64,000 nt of DNA from NCBI GenBank assembly GCA_046346665.1, contig JAXMHQ010000021.1:1-64000 (forward strand). Direction: 5' to 3'. The position numbers and the translations under genes are program-made. The DNA comes from JAXMHQ01 sp046346665 (GTDB lineage Bacteria; Verrucomicrobiota; Verrucomicrobiia; Limisphaerales; JAXMHQ01). The notes below the pieces were generated by a model. It was not told where the DNA came from. It ran no database searches and worked only from the letters and a program-made list of their open reading frames with translations. Positions 34,166-42,207 of this stretch are shown piece by piece. Position 1 is the first letter of the stretch. Every line of letters begins with the position of its first letter.

Positions 34166-34582
34166 ATGAAACGCATCGTCTTATTCATCATCGCCATCCT
34201 CCTTGGTGTGGGGATCGGATGGTATTTCGGATACACACGCCCGACCGTGAAGAATCAGCGAAAGTTGCTCAGAGAGTACCAGATTACCCGCGATAATTTC
34301 CAGATGACAGACGCAGAGATGGCTGACTTTGCGGAGCACCGTCAGGAGTATTTCGAGGCGATGAAGCGACAAGATGAGATGGCCGCAGCGATGGCTCTGG
34401 GCGCACTCGTTCCGTTAGAGCGAGGCGACGTAGAGAAAGCGAAGAGTCGCTTGCAGACAACCATCTCAATCTACTTTCGAGGGCACCGTCAAGATGGGGA
34501 TTCGAATGTTCTGCGTCATATCACGGCATTCGCCGCCACGAACGCAGCACTTTCAAACGCGATCTACCGAAGGCTCGAATGA
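34166..34582 (+). CDS. Cassette 14: membrane-anchored helical protein
   Basis: A 138-residue protein with one N-terminal membrane anchor (RIVLFIIAILLGVGIGWYFG) and a helical soluble domain rich in charged residues (EYFEAMKRQDEMAAAMALGA). ATG 34166 immediately follows the GTTGGAC core. Family not recognised. Confidence 0.72.
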   Translation: MKRIVLFIIAILLGVGIGWYFGYTRPTVKNQRKLLREYQITRDNFQMTDAEMADFAEHRQEYFEAMKRQDEMAAAMALGALVPLERGDVEKAKSRLQTTISIYFRGHRQDGDSNVLRHITAFAATNAALSNAIYRRLE

Positions 34583-34589
34583 CAAAGAT

Positions 34590-34688
34590 GTCCAACAAGA
34601 TCACTGCACACAACGCCGGATGGCGCACTCAGTTCCGCTTTCGCGGATCACGTCATCGGTCCGGCGTGTGTGAGTTCTGGCGTTCGGC
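34590..34688. other. attC site of cassette 14, different type
   Basis: R'' GTCCAAC at 34590-34596, R' GTTCGGC at 34682-34688; 99 bp. The body is unrelated to the 126-bp type (arms ACAACGCCGGA with TCCGGCGTGTG), so this cassette probably came from another source. Confidence 0.85.
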
Positions 34689-34709
34689 GGGAAACAGGAG
34701 CACGTGTTT

Positions 34710-34934
34710 ATGAAGTTCATGCCACAGTTCACCAAGAAGCAGCCGGAAGAGGTCGCGCCCGACAGCGCGGGCGACTCGGTCGTCGGCATGGCGGCGCTGG
34801 GTTGCTTGACTGCTGGCGTCGTCGGCATCATGAAAGCCACGAGCATGCAGACAGGCGCGGATGTCATGTGTTGCCTGGTTGGAGCGGCGGCAGCATTTGG
34901 CGTCCTGCTTTACATTTGCTTTCACCGTTTCTAG
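34710..34934 (+). CDS. Cassette 15: small two-helix membrane protein (copy C)
   Basis: A 74-residue third copy of the cassette 1/4 protein (MKFMPQFTKKQPEEVAPDSA; VVGMAALGCLTAGVVGIM; VMCCLVGAAAAFGVLLYIC). It is closest to copy A in its second half. The leader and 3' spacer are also conserved. Function unknown. Confidence 0.8.
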   Translation: MKFMPQFTKKQPEEVAPDSAGDSVVGMAALGCLTAGVVGIMKATSMQTGADVMCCLVGAAAAFGVLLYICFHRF

Positions 34935-34965
34935 GACATGAATCGATTGGCGCATACTACGGTGT

Positions 34966-35091
34966 GCCGAACAATGCGGTGCAGGCAACGGCTACTGCTC
35001 CGTGACGAAAGATGAGTTTGTGGCACATGACATCGTGGTTGCAGTCGCAAGCGCGGCTGCCGGTGGCCGTGCCTGACCTGGGGCGTTCGGC
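34966..35091. other. attC site of cassette 15
   Basis: R'' GCCGAAC at 34966-34972, R' GTTCGGC at 35085-35091; 126 bp. Confidence 0.9.
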
Positions 35092-35099
35092 AATCGTCT

Positions 35100-35393
35100 A
35101 TGCTAGCGTTTAGAGTAATGATTAACGGAAAGCACGTCGGCACCGTCGGCATGGATGAAGACGGATTGCTGTTTCTAAAGGCGAGCTGGATGCGCATGAA
35201 GGACGCGAAGGGCGTCACTTTCCCCGACACAGGCGAGGCGCGGTTCACGATTTCGGGATTGCGCGAAAGAACAGATGAGCATCTGGAGTGGTTCTCAAAG
35301 GCCCTGATCCCGGGCGATAAGGTCGAGATGGAGTTGGTGCAGGCTACGGTTGTCGATGCACCCACGAGAGTGGAGCGAAAGCCGAAGACGTGA
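35100..35393 (+). CDS. Cassette 16: small protein, homologue of the cassette 8 product
   Basis: A 97-residue soluble protein (MLAFRVMINGKHVGTVGMDE; FTISGLRERTDEHLEWF; IPGDKVEMELVQATVVDAPT). It aligns with the cassette 8 product over its length. The codon use and the intact frames of both suggest they are real genes. Function unknown. Confidence 0.73.
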   Translation: MLAFRVMINGKHVGTVGMDEDGLLFLKASWMRMKDAKGVTFPDTGEARFTISGLRERTDEHLEWFSKALIPGDKVEMELVQATVVDAPTRVERKPKT

Positions 35394-35406
35394 GAGCGTC
35401 ATCTAT

Positions 35407-35532
35407 GCCGAACAATGCGGTGCAGGCAACAGCCACCGCGCCGTGACGAGACATGAGCTTTTGGCACATCATACCGTGGTTGCAGTCGCGAGCGCGGCTG
35501 CCGGTGGCTGTGCCTGACCTGCAGCGTTAGGC
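35407..35532. other. attC site of cassette 16
   Basis: R'' GCCGAAC at 35407-35413, R' GTTAGGC at 35526-35532; 126 bp. Confidence 0.9.
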
Positions 35533-35542
35533 CGCAGACGCC

Positions 35543-35788
35543 ATGAGCACTTTGACATTGCTCGGATTCGCGATTCTCGTCCTCGGCATTTTCGCAGTTC
35601 GATTCCTGCGGCGTGCCATCGAGGACGGGAGCCTCGGTCGTGAGTGGCTTCGGGCAGAGGTGGCGGTTCTGCTCCTCGGCATCTTGCTCGGTGGCGCAGG
35701 GGTAGCATACAGTCGCTATCCGACGCCTGACACTATCCATTCAATCAGGATACGATACAAGCAGGGGTTGAAAGTCAGCTGGGCTTAG
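35543..35788 (+). CDS. Cassette 17: small two-helix membrane protein
   Basis: An 81-residue protein with two hydrophobic segments (LTLLGFAILVLGIFAVRFL and EVAVLLLGILLGGAGVAYS) and a basic C-terminus. It is unrelated to the 74-residue family. A 70-base stretch without a gene follows before its attC. Confidence 0.7.
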   Translation: MSTLTLLGFAILVLGIFAVRFLRRAIEDGSLGREWLRAEVAVLLLGILLGGAGVAYSRYPTPDTIHSIRIRYKQGLKVSWA

Positions 35789-35860
35789 CGTTCACTCCGG
35801 CTGGGGACGGTCAGCAGATTGAGTTTCTTGTAGTGGAGAAAGATGCAGGAAATCACTAAA

Positions 35861-35982
35861 GCCGGACAAGTGGATGCAGGGAACTCGGCGATGACGCTTC
35901 CTCCGTCGCTCAGCCTATGGAGGACAGGTCAGTTGACGCTTGACATTCCCTGGCGCCGGGTCTCTGATTCTTGGCGTTGGGC
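35861..35982. other. attC-like site of cassette 17, second type
   Basis: R' GTTGGGC at 35976-35982. The left border is taken as GCCGGAC (35861-35867), which does not complement the GTTAGGC that opens the cassette, so the R'' site is mutated or misplaced. The right arm GGTCAGTTGACGCTTGACAT (35930-35949) is shared with the site ending at 38998, not with the 126-bp type. Confidence 0.65.
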
Positions 35983-35988
35983 TAAAAC

Positions 35989-36504
35989 ATGAGCGCGCAC
36001 AACAAGGGTTCCGGTCCTCGCTCAAATAGCTATTCCGAGAATCGGTTCACGAACTGGGCAGAATACGAGCCTTGGTGGCTTGAGGTTCAAGCAGTATTCA
36101 AACGGTTCGATGGGAAGATCGCCAAGAGACCTGCCTTTCCGAAGATTATTGAGCTAGGTGCACACACTGGTTTTATCCGGCCCTGCACGGCTCGAGACGT
36201 CGAAGTCCAACTGATGAGTTGTTCTCCAGATTTTCTGGTCGAATTGCGTGCCGTGTTTATTTTATCAGGCACAGCCAAGCAGTTGAAGAGTTGGCGAGGT
36301 TCGAATCCGTTCTATGGCCACTACTGGAAGTCTTGTGTTTTTCTACACGCCTACCCGTTTGGCCGTGCTGATCTGGAATGGCTGCGGCGGTTTTACGTTC
36401 GCGATGTTCTAATGCATGAGATCGGGCACCACCTGGATACGCGGAATATTACTCGCAGGGACCGAGAGCGATTCGCAGAGGAGTTTGCAGAGAAATACGG
36501 ATGA
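35989..36504 (+). CDS. Cassette 18: protein with HEXXH zinc-protease motif
   Basis: A 171-residue soluble protein. RDVLMHEIGHHLDTRN contains HEXXH plus a following histidine, typical of zinc metallopeptidases, and it is close to the C-terminus. Upstream is a domain with YGHYWKSCVFLHAYPFG. No signal peptide. It may be a small metalloprotease or a degenerate relative; the substrate is unknown. Confidence 0.75.
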   Translation: MSAHNKGSGPRSNSYSENRFTNWAEYEPWWLEVQAVFKRFDGKIAKRPAFPKIIELGAHTGFIRPCTARDVEVQLMSCSPDFLVELRAVFILSGTAKQLKSWRGSNPFYGHYWKSCVFLHAYPFGRADLEWLRRFYVRDVLMHEIGHHLDTRNITRRDRERFAEEFAEKYG

Positions 36505-36505
36505 C

Positions 36506-36682
36506 ACCCAACAATGCGGTGCAGGCAACTCCGATGAATCGCGAGCAGGCCGCCACCGCGCCGTTACGAGACATGAACAGTTGGCACATCATATCGTGGT
36601 TGCAGGCGCAAGCGCGGCTTCGGTCTTCGCACGGCTACGACCCGACAAGCCCGGTGGCTGTGCCTGACCTGGAGCGTTCGAC
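36506..36682. other. attC site of cassette 18, long variant
   Basis: R'' ACCCAAC at 36506-36512 (one mismatch to the complement of GTTGGGC), R' GTTCGAC at 36676-36682; 177 bp. It is the main type with matched additions in both arms (GATGAATCGCGAGCAGG on the left, TCTTCGCACGGCTACGACCC on the right). Confidence 0.85.
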
Positions 36683-36691
36683 AAATAGAAT

Positions 36692-37033
36692 ATGATGAAG
36701 CGAAATAGTCTACTCCTGATGGCGGCCACGTTGTGCGTTGCTGTGGTTTGGATTGCTGCCGGTATTGCTGAGGAGCCAGCTGCGGTTCAGAAGCACCACG
36801 AGCAGGTTGAGGCGAAAGTTTTAAAAGTGCTGGCAGCTAAAGACGGCGCTGCTGTGTTTCGAGCCTACATCGTGAGTTGGCAGGGACACGAGGTGGTTGC
36901 GAGCGACCCTCTCGTCGCGACTGCATACAAAGAAGGCGACGTAGCTCCGGTCTTGGTTATGTGGATGCCGTACCCCGATGGCAGGCCCGGCTCCGGTCTG
37001 CTTGCGTTCCAAGCGCTCGCGAAACGCCGGTGA
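36692..37033 (+). CDS. Cassette 19: exported small protein
   Basis: A 113-residue protein with a signal peptide or anchor (MMKRNSLLLMAATLCVAVVW). The mature part is EEPAAVQKHHEQVEAKVLKV followed by a short beta-rich region. Start 36692 or 36695. Family not recognised. Confidence 0.7.
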   Translation: MMKRNSLLLMAATLCVAVVWIAAGIAEEPAAVQKHHEQVEAKVLKVLAAKDGAAVFRAYIVSWQGHEVVASDPLVATAYKEGDVAPVLVMWMPYPDGRPGSGLLAFQALAKRR

Positions 37034-37040
37034 TGACAAT

Positions 37041-37217
37041 ATGGACCATTGCGGTGCAGGCAACTCCGATGAGTCGCGAGCAGGCCGCCACCGCGCCGTT
37101 GCGTGACATGAGCAGTTGGCACATCATATCGTGGTTGCAGTCGCGAGCGCGGCTTCGGTCTCCGCACGGCTGCGACCCGACAAGCCCGGTGGCTGTACCT
37201 GACCTGAAGCGTTAGCT
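37041..37217. other. attC site of cassette 19, long variant with mutated R''
   Basis: R' GTTAGCT at 37211-37217; the position of R'' reads ATGGACC (37041-37047) instead of the expected GTCGAAC. 177 bp, the same variant as cassette 18. The damaged R'' may fix cassettes 19 and 20 together. Confidence 0.8.
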
Positions 37218-37235
37218 GCGAAGCACAAGTCCGCT

Positions 37236-38060
37236 ATGTCCGTTACGCCTGAAACGATTTGGAAGGTTCCGGCTTACCTGCCGTATCTTCAGCCACCCCT
37301 GACGGAAGCGGTCGTTGCCGCAGCGGAAGCAAAAATCGGTTACAAGCTTCCGGCCGACTATTTGAATCTGCTGCGGAGGCAGAACGGCGGCTACATCCGG
37401 TATTCACTTCCCGAAAGGGTTCACGAAATAATTGCTGGTATTGGGCCACGCTTTCCATCCCTTGACAGTTTCGATTGGAGCGAATGCCAGGAATGTGTCG
37501 GATTCCAGCTGGCTGGCCTAGTTCCCTTTGACGGCGATGGACATTGGCATCTTTGTTTGGATTACCGTCATCGAACCGATGCACCCGCGATTACCTATGC
37601 TGATATCGAGTGTGACTATGAAACCCCGATCGCCACTTCCTTCACAGATTACCTTGGGAAGCTGCAACTCGAGGTACCAAACGACTACGTCGTGGAAGGC
37701 GTTTCGGAAATCCACAAGATTACTACCGCCTTATCGGATGCGCTTAGAGTTGCTTTCGAGCCTCCTGACACCTACGCACATGGATATCCAATTTATCGCG
37801 CTCAATTGGGAACGAAGAAGAATCCGGAATGGGTGTGGCTTAGCCCCAATCGGGTGCTGCGCGGTTTTGTTCGCACGGACGATGCGCAGTATAACGAGCT
37901 GAAAGACCTCTTGCCGGGAGAGGCGTCGCGCTTTCCCGAAGTTCCCGCAGATGCTTGTATTCTCGGCGCGACAGACTCAGTAAGAGCAAAGCTGCTTGAT
38001 GCCTGTATTCGATCTCAAATGAGTGTTCGCCCGTTGCGTGAATATGTGCAAGGCAGCTAA
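37236..38060 (+). CDS. Cassette 20: SMI1/KNR4 (SUKH) family protein
   Basis: A 274-residue protein with the SUKH signature: LPADYLNLLRRQNGGYIRYS near residues 38-57 and the VPFDGDGHWHLCLDYR block near 95-110. SUKH proteins often act as immunity proteins against contact-dependent or secreted toxins (family knowledge). No toxin gene is next to it. It is the largest product in the array. The stop TAA lies in R'' AGCTAAC. Confidence 0.85.
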   Translation: MSVTPETIWKVPAYLPYLQPPLTEAVVAAAEAKIGYKLPADYLNLLRRQNGGYIRYSLPERVHEIIAGIGPRFPSLDSFDWSECQECVGFQLAGLVPFDGDGHWHLCLDYRHRTDAPAITYADIECDYETPIATSFTDYLGKLQLEVPNDYVVEGVSEIHKITTALSDALRVAFEPPDTYAHGYPIYRAQLGTKKNPEWVWLSPNRVLRGFVRTDDAQYNELKDLLPGEASRFPEVPADACILGATDSVRAKLLDACIRSQMSVRPLREYVQGS

Positions 38061-38183
38061 CCCGTTCCCTGCAGCCAACAGCCGCCGCCTGCTTTGTTTT
38101 CGGTGGTCGGAGGGGGGTTGCTACTCCGAGACTTCGTCGAGGCTTGGCTCCCCGGCGGCGGTGGCTGAGGGAGGTCGTTCGAC
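38055..38183. other. attC site of cassette 20, third type
   Basis: R'' AGCTAAC at 38055-38061, R' GTTCGAC at 38177-38183; 129 bp. The arms CAACAGCCGCCGCC and GGCGGCGGTGGCTG pair. The body differs from the 126-bp type in the left arm (CCGTTCCCTGCAGCC). Confidence 0.85.
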
Positions 38184-38203
38184 TGAACAGTATTTCGAGG
38201 ATT

Positions 38204-38653
38204 ATGTTTGACGTAGTTGGAGAGCAAATACAGGGGTTGGTCGACTTAGAGACGAAGGGTTGGAACACGAAGACGCCGGATTTGTTTCTCGACATGATCC
38301 ATCCGGATATGGTTTGGCCGTGGCCGCCCACATCTCGCGATCACGATCCAGTTCGATGGCAATTCGTATTGGGGCGTTTTGACAGGGAGAGATGGCGAAA
38401 CGCATGGCAGGATCTTTTCGACCATTACGACCTGGTTCACAACCGTCGCGAGACAGTCAGGATTGAGGTTTCTGCGCAGAAGGATGGGGCGTTTGCCGTC
38501 GTGGATATAGACACGCTTTGGCGTCATAAAAGCACCAAAGAGGCTTTCCATTGGAAGGGCCGAGTGTGCAAGATCTACACGAAGATGCCCGACGGAGAGT
38601 GGAAGTTTATTTTCCAAACAGGCGCGCTGGATTACGGGCTTTGCACAAGTTGA
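38204..38653 (+). CDS. Cassette 21: NTF2-like (SnoaL/DUF4440-type) protein
   Basis: A 149-residue soluble protein with the cone-shaped NTF2 pattern: an N-terminal helix (MFDVVGEQIQGLVDLETKGW), a middle region, then strands ending WKGRVCKIYTKMPDGEWKFI. No catalytic residues could be assigned. ATG 38204 is 20 bases after the core; a longer frame from 38144 would run through the attC. Confidence 0.7.
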   Translation: MFDVVGEQIQGLVDLETKGWNTKTPDLFLDMIHPDMVWPWPPTSRDHDPVRWQFVLGRFDRERWRNAWQDLFDHYDLVHNRRETVRIEVSAQKDGAFAVVDIDTLWRHKSTKEAFHWKGRVCKIYTKMPDGEWKFIFQTGALDYGLCTS

Positions 38654-38654
38654 A

Positions 38655-38998
38655 GTCGAACAAACTGGCTGCACCGAATTCCGCGATGACGTCGCTGTTC
38701 AAGAGCGGACCACGCGATGGATCAAGTCAATGCGGATGCGTTCGCGGAAGCATACAAGGATCTCAATAATATGCTCGCTGGTGTACCAGCCGATTAGGTC
38801 TCAAGAGGACCGGGATGCTGTCGCAGCAGTCTCAAAGCGCCCGCACCTGGACGCGCATGCGAGCTGTCAGTTCGGCTATCGCTGATCCGCCAACTTACGT
38901 TGGCGGCTACGGGGGAGAAGGCGGCGCAACTCGCCGGGCATCGGGTCAGTTGACGGTTGACATCGCTTGGCGCCGGGTCTTTGATCCGGTTGTTGGCT
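38655..38998. other. Interrupted attC-like site of cassette 21
   Basis: R'' GTCGAAC at 38655-38661 and R' GTTGGCT at 38992-38998. The left arm (GCACCGAATTCCGCGATGAC) and right arm (GGTCAGTTGACGGTTGACAT, 38944-38963) match the second-type site at 35861-35982, but about 220 extra bases lie between them. These extra bases include a 26-codon frame (38717-38797) and one dispersed hairpin repeat (38886-38914). Confidence 0.65.
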
Positions 38999-39017
38999 GT
39001 AACGACGGGCATCTACT

Positions 39018-39488
39018 ATGTCTGAAGCAGAGAACAAATCCCTGGCTCGCCGGCTCCTGGAGGAAGTGGTCAACACTGGCGAAGTCGAGCGTTTGTCGGA
39101 GTTTATCTCCGAGGATTGCACAAATCCGCTGATGGGCGTTCAGGGGTGGGGGTGGTTTCGAGACCACGTGCTTAACTTCCGCAGGTGTTATCCCGACCTG
39201 GTTGTCACGGTCGACGGCCAGATTGCCGAAGGCGAAACTGTAGTCACCTGGTGGACGATGCGGGGAACGCACTCTGGGGAGTGGGGAGGCTTGCGGCCCA
39301 CACATAAGCGGATCGTCCTGCATGGAGTCAACATCCAGAAATTTCGAAATGGCCGGATCGTCGAGAAATTCGGAGCTTCCAACTCGCTGGAGGCTTTGTT
39401 GGAGCTTGGTGTGGTCCAGTGGGCGGCGGGCCAACAGGGCGCTGCGCCGAATGGCGGTTCGGGCGCCGCGGAGGGCCGGCAGCGGTGA
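39018..39488 (+). CDS. Cassette 22: SnoaL-like ester cyclase-type protein
   Basis: A 156-residue NTF2-fold protein of the SnoaL-like group: RRLLEEVVNTGEVERLSEFI at the N-terminus, then VTVDGQIAEGETVVTWWTMR, GTHSGEWGGLRPTHKRIVLHGV and FRNGRIVEKFGASN. Family members include small cyclases and many proteins of unknown role. The C-terminal 20 residues are low complexity. It is the last identifiable cassette; no matching attC (expected R'' AGCCAAC) was found after it. Confidence 0.8.
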   Translation: MSEAENKSLARRLLEEVVNTGEVERLSEFISEDCTNPLMGVQGWGWFRDHVLNFRRCYPDLVVTVDGQIAEGETVVTWWTMRGTHSGEWGGLRPTHKRIVLHGVNIQKFRNGRIVEKFGASNSLEALLELGVVQWAAGQQGAAPNGGSGAAEGRQR

Positions 39489-39902
39489 GCTAGAGCGTTT
39501 CCAATAAAGCTGTAGCCATTTATTTATCCGCAGATTTCGCAGATGAACGCAGATTATCTGTGAAATCTGCGGATGTTCTTTCAGCCGCTCGCCGGCTACG
39601 ATTTAACTTGAACCGCTCTAGCCGTTGACAGCGTTTGGCGCATCGGGACGTGGTGACGGGATGGGAGTCAGGTGGGAGTGGTAAAGTTTGTAAATCAGAT
39701 GGCGGTTGGGTGGGGGTCCGCCCAACTGACGTTGGCGGCTACGAGGGGAGGTGGCATCGGATCCGCCGACTTACGTTGGCGGCTACGGGGCGGGGTGAGG
39801 GGGTGGATTAGAGACTCCTGACGTCGTCTCCTACTTTGGGGATGGGGAAGATGCGTGGACCGCCAATTTACATTGGCGGCTACGAGGGGGGGGAGATGGG
39901 TT
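39489..39902. repeat. Repeat-filled gap at the distal end of the integron
   Basis: No gene is supported. ATCCGCAGATTTCGCAG and its mirror (39527-39575) form a long hairpin; GAGCTAGAGCG and CGCTCTAGCC (39487/39614) are another inverted pair. Three copies of the dispersed hairpin repeat with CTACG tails follow at 39717-39746, 39762-39790 and 39859-39887. Confidence 0.75.
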
Positions 39903-40926
39903 CTAGAGTCCGGCCTTCATTTTTTTGAAGGCGTCGACGGTGGCCTGGGATTTGGCGGTGATGGCTCTGAGTTTTTCGGCCTGGGCGGCCTGGAGATCCT
40001 GGAGTCGTTTCATGGCGGCCTGTGTTTCGGCGTCGCCTTTTTGGCGGGCGTCGGCGAGGTCCTGCTGGGCCTGTTCCATGCGGGTTTGCATTTCAAGGAC
40101 CGCGGCCTGGAATTCTTTTAGGGAGTCCTCGCGGATTTTGCGGGCGCCGTCCTCGATGGAGACGGCGCCGAGGTCGGGGAGGATGCGGTGGACTTCGTTG
40201 GAGATATCCTGGGGAATGGTGGGGGCAGGTGCGGCGGCGGGAGCGGGGGCGGGTGGCGACGCGGGCGATGGCGCGGGTGAGATCGGATTCGAGGGCGGGC
40301 TCCCATTCCGGCGCTAGGCGGGCGAGGGTTTCGCGGCGGTCATCGGACTGGAGGGCGATGCCGAAGTAAGAGACGGCGCCCTGGGATCGGTTGAAGGCCT
40401 CGAGCCCGTCGCCGGCGGCGGCGGTATCGGCGGCGTCGGAGTTGTCGGAGATGACGGTCACTTTGAGTCGTCCGTCGGAGGCCTGCTGGTATTCGTTGAG
40501 GAGGATGGAGACGCGGCCGGCGTAGGCGGTGACGGAGGCGGGATGGACTGGGTATCTAGGAGTAGAGTAAAAGCGGATTTTCGACGGGGCGCCGAGGTGT
40601 TGGAGGACGGCGCGGGTTGAATCGGAGAGAGCGGGTGCGGTCTGTCGGGCGGGCGTGGCGGGGTGGGAGGCCCGGTAGACGACGAAGGCGGCGCAGGCGG
40701 CGCCGAGGGCGAAGCCGGCGAAGATCGGGCGGGCACGCGGGCCTGGGCGCTGGAGGTTCGGCGGACGGCTTGGAGTGAGGTGTTCAGTGGCGCTTTCGGC
40801 GGCATTTGAGTGTCGGTTTCTTCGGGGAGCAGTTTGCCGCGGGTGGGGGAGGGAAGGAAAAATCGGTGTTGCTGGCGCGGTGGGTGGCGTAAGAGTTCTT
40901 GTGTAAAGTTGGAGGGGTGGTATCAT
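39903..40926 (-). pseudogene. GldG-like ABC-transport-associated protein, frameshifted
   Basis: The first frame (from about 40926) encodes a membrane segment (FAGFALGAACAAFVVYRA) and a GldG-type domain (LGAPSKIRFYSTPRYPVHPA; RVSILLNEYQQASDGRLKV; GAVSYFGIALQSDDRRETLA). Near 40240-40258, in a C/G-rich run, the reading moves to another frame that continues sensibly (APAAAPAPTIPQDISNEVHR, then a coiled coil with QQDLADARQKGDAETQAAMK) and ends at 39903. A single-base indel explains it: a real mutation or a sequence error. No ABC ATPase or permease is adjacent, so it looks like an orphan. Confidence 0.65.
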
Positions 40927-40999
40927 GGGTTTCTATGCAAATGAACAACCCTAAACCTGGAAAGGAAGATACACCCATGAGAGCAGCGAAGCCCTCACC

Positions 41000-42207
41000 T
41001 TGAGCCTGCCGCCTGTTAGAGCGGCTGCAAGCAGCAAAAAGTGAGTTTTTCTTTGAGGATCTGGATGGATTGATGAAAGAGCGGCACCAGCAGTTTCTGG
41101 AAGAACTGATGAGCTACGAGCGCGTCAGTGTTTTCCAATGCACACCCCTACGAACGGACTGAGCAGCGAGTGGACCAGGCCAACGGCTTCACTGTCGAGG
41201 CCTGACTACTCGGCTGGGGGCCTTGAACTGCAAGTGCCCCGAACTCGGTCTGGGCAGTTTCAGACACAGGTCTTGAAACGTTACCAGCGCCGGGAGCCGG
41301 TGATCAACGAGGCGTTGAAACAGGTGTTTCTGTTGGGCGTCTCGACCCGTCAGGTCGGCTGCGCGCTGGCCACGCTGGTGGAGGACGCAGTGAGCGCCTC
41401 GACGGTCAGCGCGGTTGCCAAAGCCTGGATCAATCGGTGCATGCGTTTCATCGGCGCCGCTTGCCTGATCACTACCGCTATTTGCTTTTAGATGGGGTGA
41501 GCGTGCGGATCCGGCTGGTGGGCAGGTCAGCGCCGCATGGTGCTCTGCGCTTATGGCGTGACCACCGAGGGCAACGCGAGCTCATCGACTTTCACATCGT
41601 CAATGCCGAGGGCCAGGAAAGCTGGTTTGATTTCTGGGGTCTGTTCAATCGAGGACTGCATGGAGAGTTTGGAGCTGATCGGCACCGACGGACAAGCTGG
41701 GTTGGCCAAGGCCATTGATCGGCTTTGGCGGCAGTGCCGCATCAGCGCTGTTGGGCCCACAAGCTGCGCAACCTGAGAACAAACTCGAGCATCTCAAGCG
41801 CTCCGCCTGGAGGAGGCCAAGCTCATTTACCAAGCCCAGACCCGCACGGAGGCCATCCAACGGTTTCGTCAGTGGCGCCGTCGCTGGCAAGCACGGCTCC
41901 TAAGGCCGTGGCCTGCCTCGAAGCCGATCTGCTGGAGGAACTGCTGGCTTTCTTTAGTTGCCCAAAGACCCAATGGAAACGCCTACGCACCACCAATGTC
42001 ATCGAGCGCCTCTTTGTAGAGGTTCGACGCCGAATCCGAACCATGTGCGCCTTTACAACCCGCGACAGCTGTGAACGAATCCTATTTGCCGTCTTTGACC
42101 GCATGAACCAGCACTGGACCCGTCACCCCCTCCCAGCTTTACACAGAACTCTTGACGCCACCGGCGCGGTGCCAATAAACGGCAAGCATCCGCCAATATT
42201 GGCCTAG
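41000..42207 (+). pseudogene. Decayed IS256-type (Mutator-like) transposase
   Basis: Pieces of one transposase are spread over several frames: LELQVPRTRSGQFQTQVLKR and GVSTRQVGCALATL (41220-41370), YRYLLLDGVSVRIRLVG (about 41475-41525), QRCWAHKLRN (about 41741-41772) and WKRLRTTNVIERLFVEVRRR (about 41973-42032). At least three frameshifts separate them. No terminal repeats were found. It lies just upstream of the nine-haem cytochrome gene. Confidence 0.75.

Larger units (their letters stand above)
26322..39488. mobile_element. Chromosomal integron: intI, attI region and about 22 gene cassettes
   Basis: The integrase gene is on the minus strand and the cassette array on the plus strand, the standard divergent layout. 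After the first insertion point at 28082/28083, about 11 kb of short genes alternate with attC sites, 14 of which are exactly 126 bp and nearly identical. In 18 of 22 cassettes the first 7-mer (GTTRRRY-like) is the exact reverse complement of the cassette's own last R'' 7-mer, as expected for excised circles. The uniform attC family and length of array indicate a sedentary chromosomal integron. The distal end is not sharply defined: the last cassette lacks a recognisable attC. Confidence 0.93.

Noticed and set aside
28366..38183. CRISPR array, because of regularly spaced near-identical repeats
   Set aside because: The repeats are 99-177 bp with attC structure, the spacing units are 250-800 bp and hold genes, and the partner gene is an integron integrase. 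No cas genes are present.
39487..39640. Final attC for cassette 22
   Set aside because: An inverted pair (GAGCTAGAGCG/CGCTCTAGCC) exists, but the expected R'' AGCCAAC and a proper R' are absent, so it was not called.
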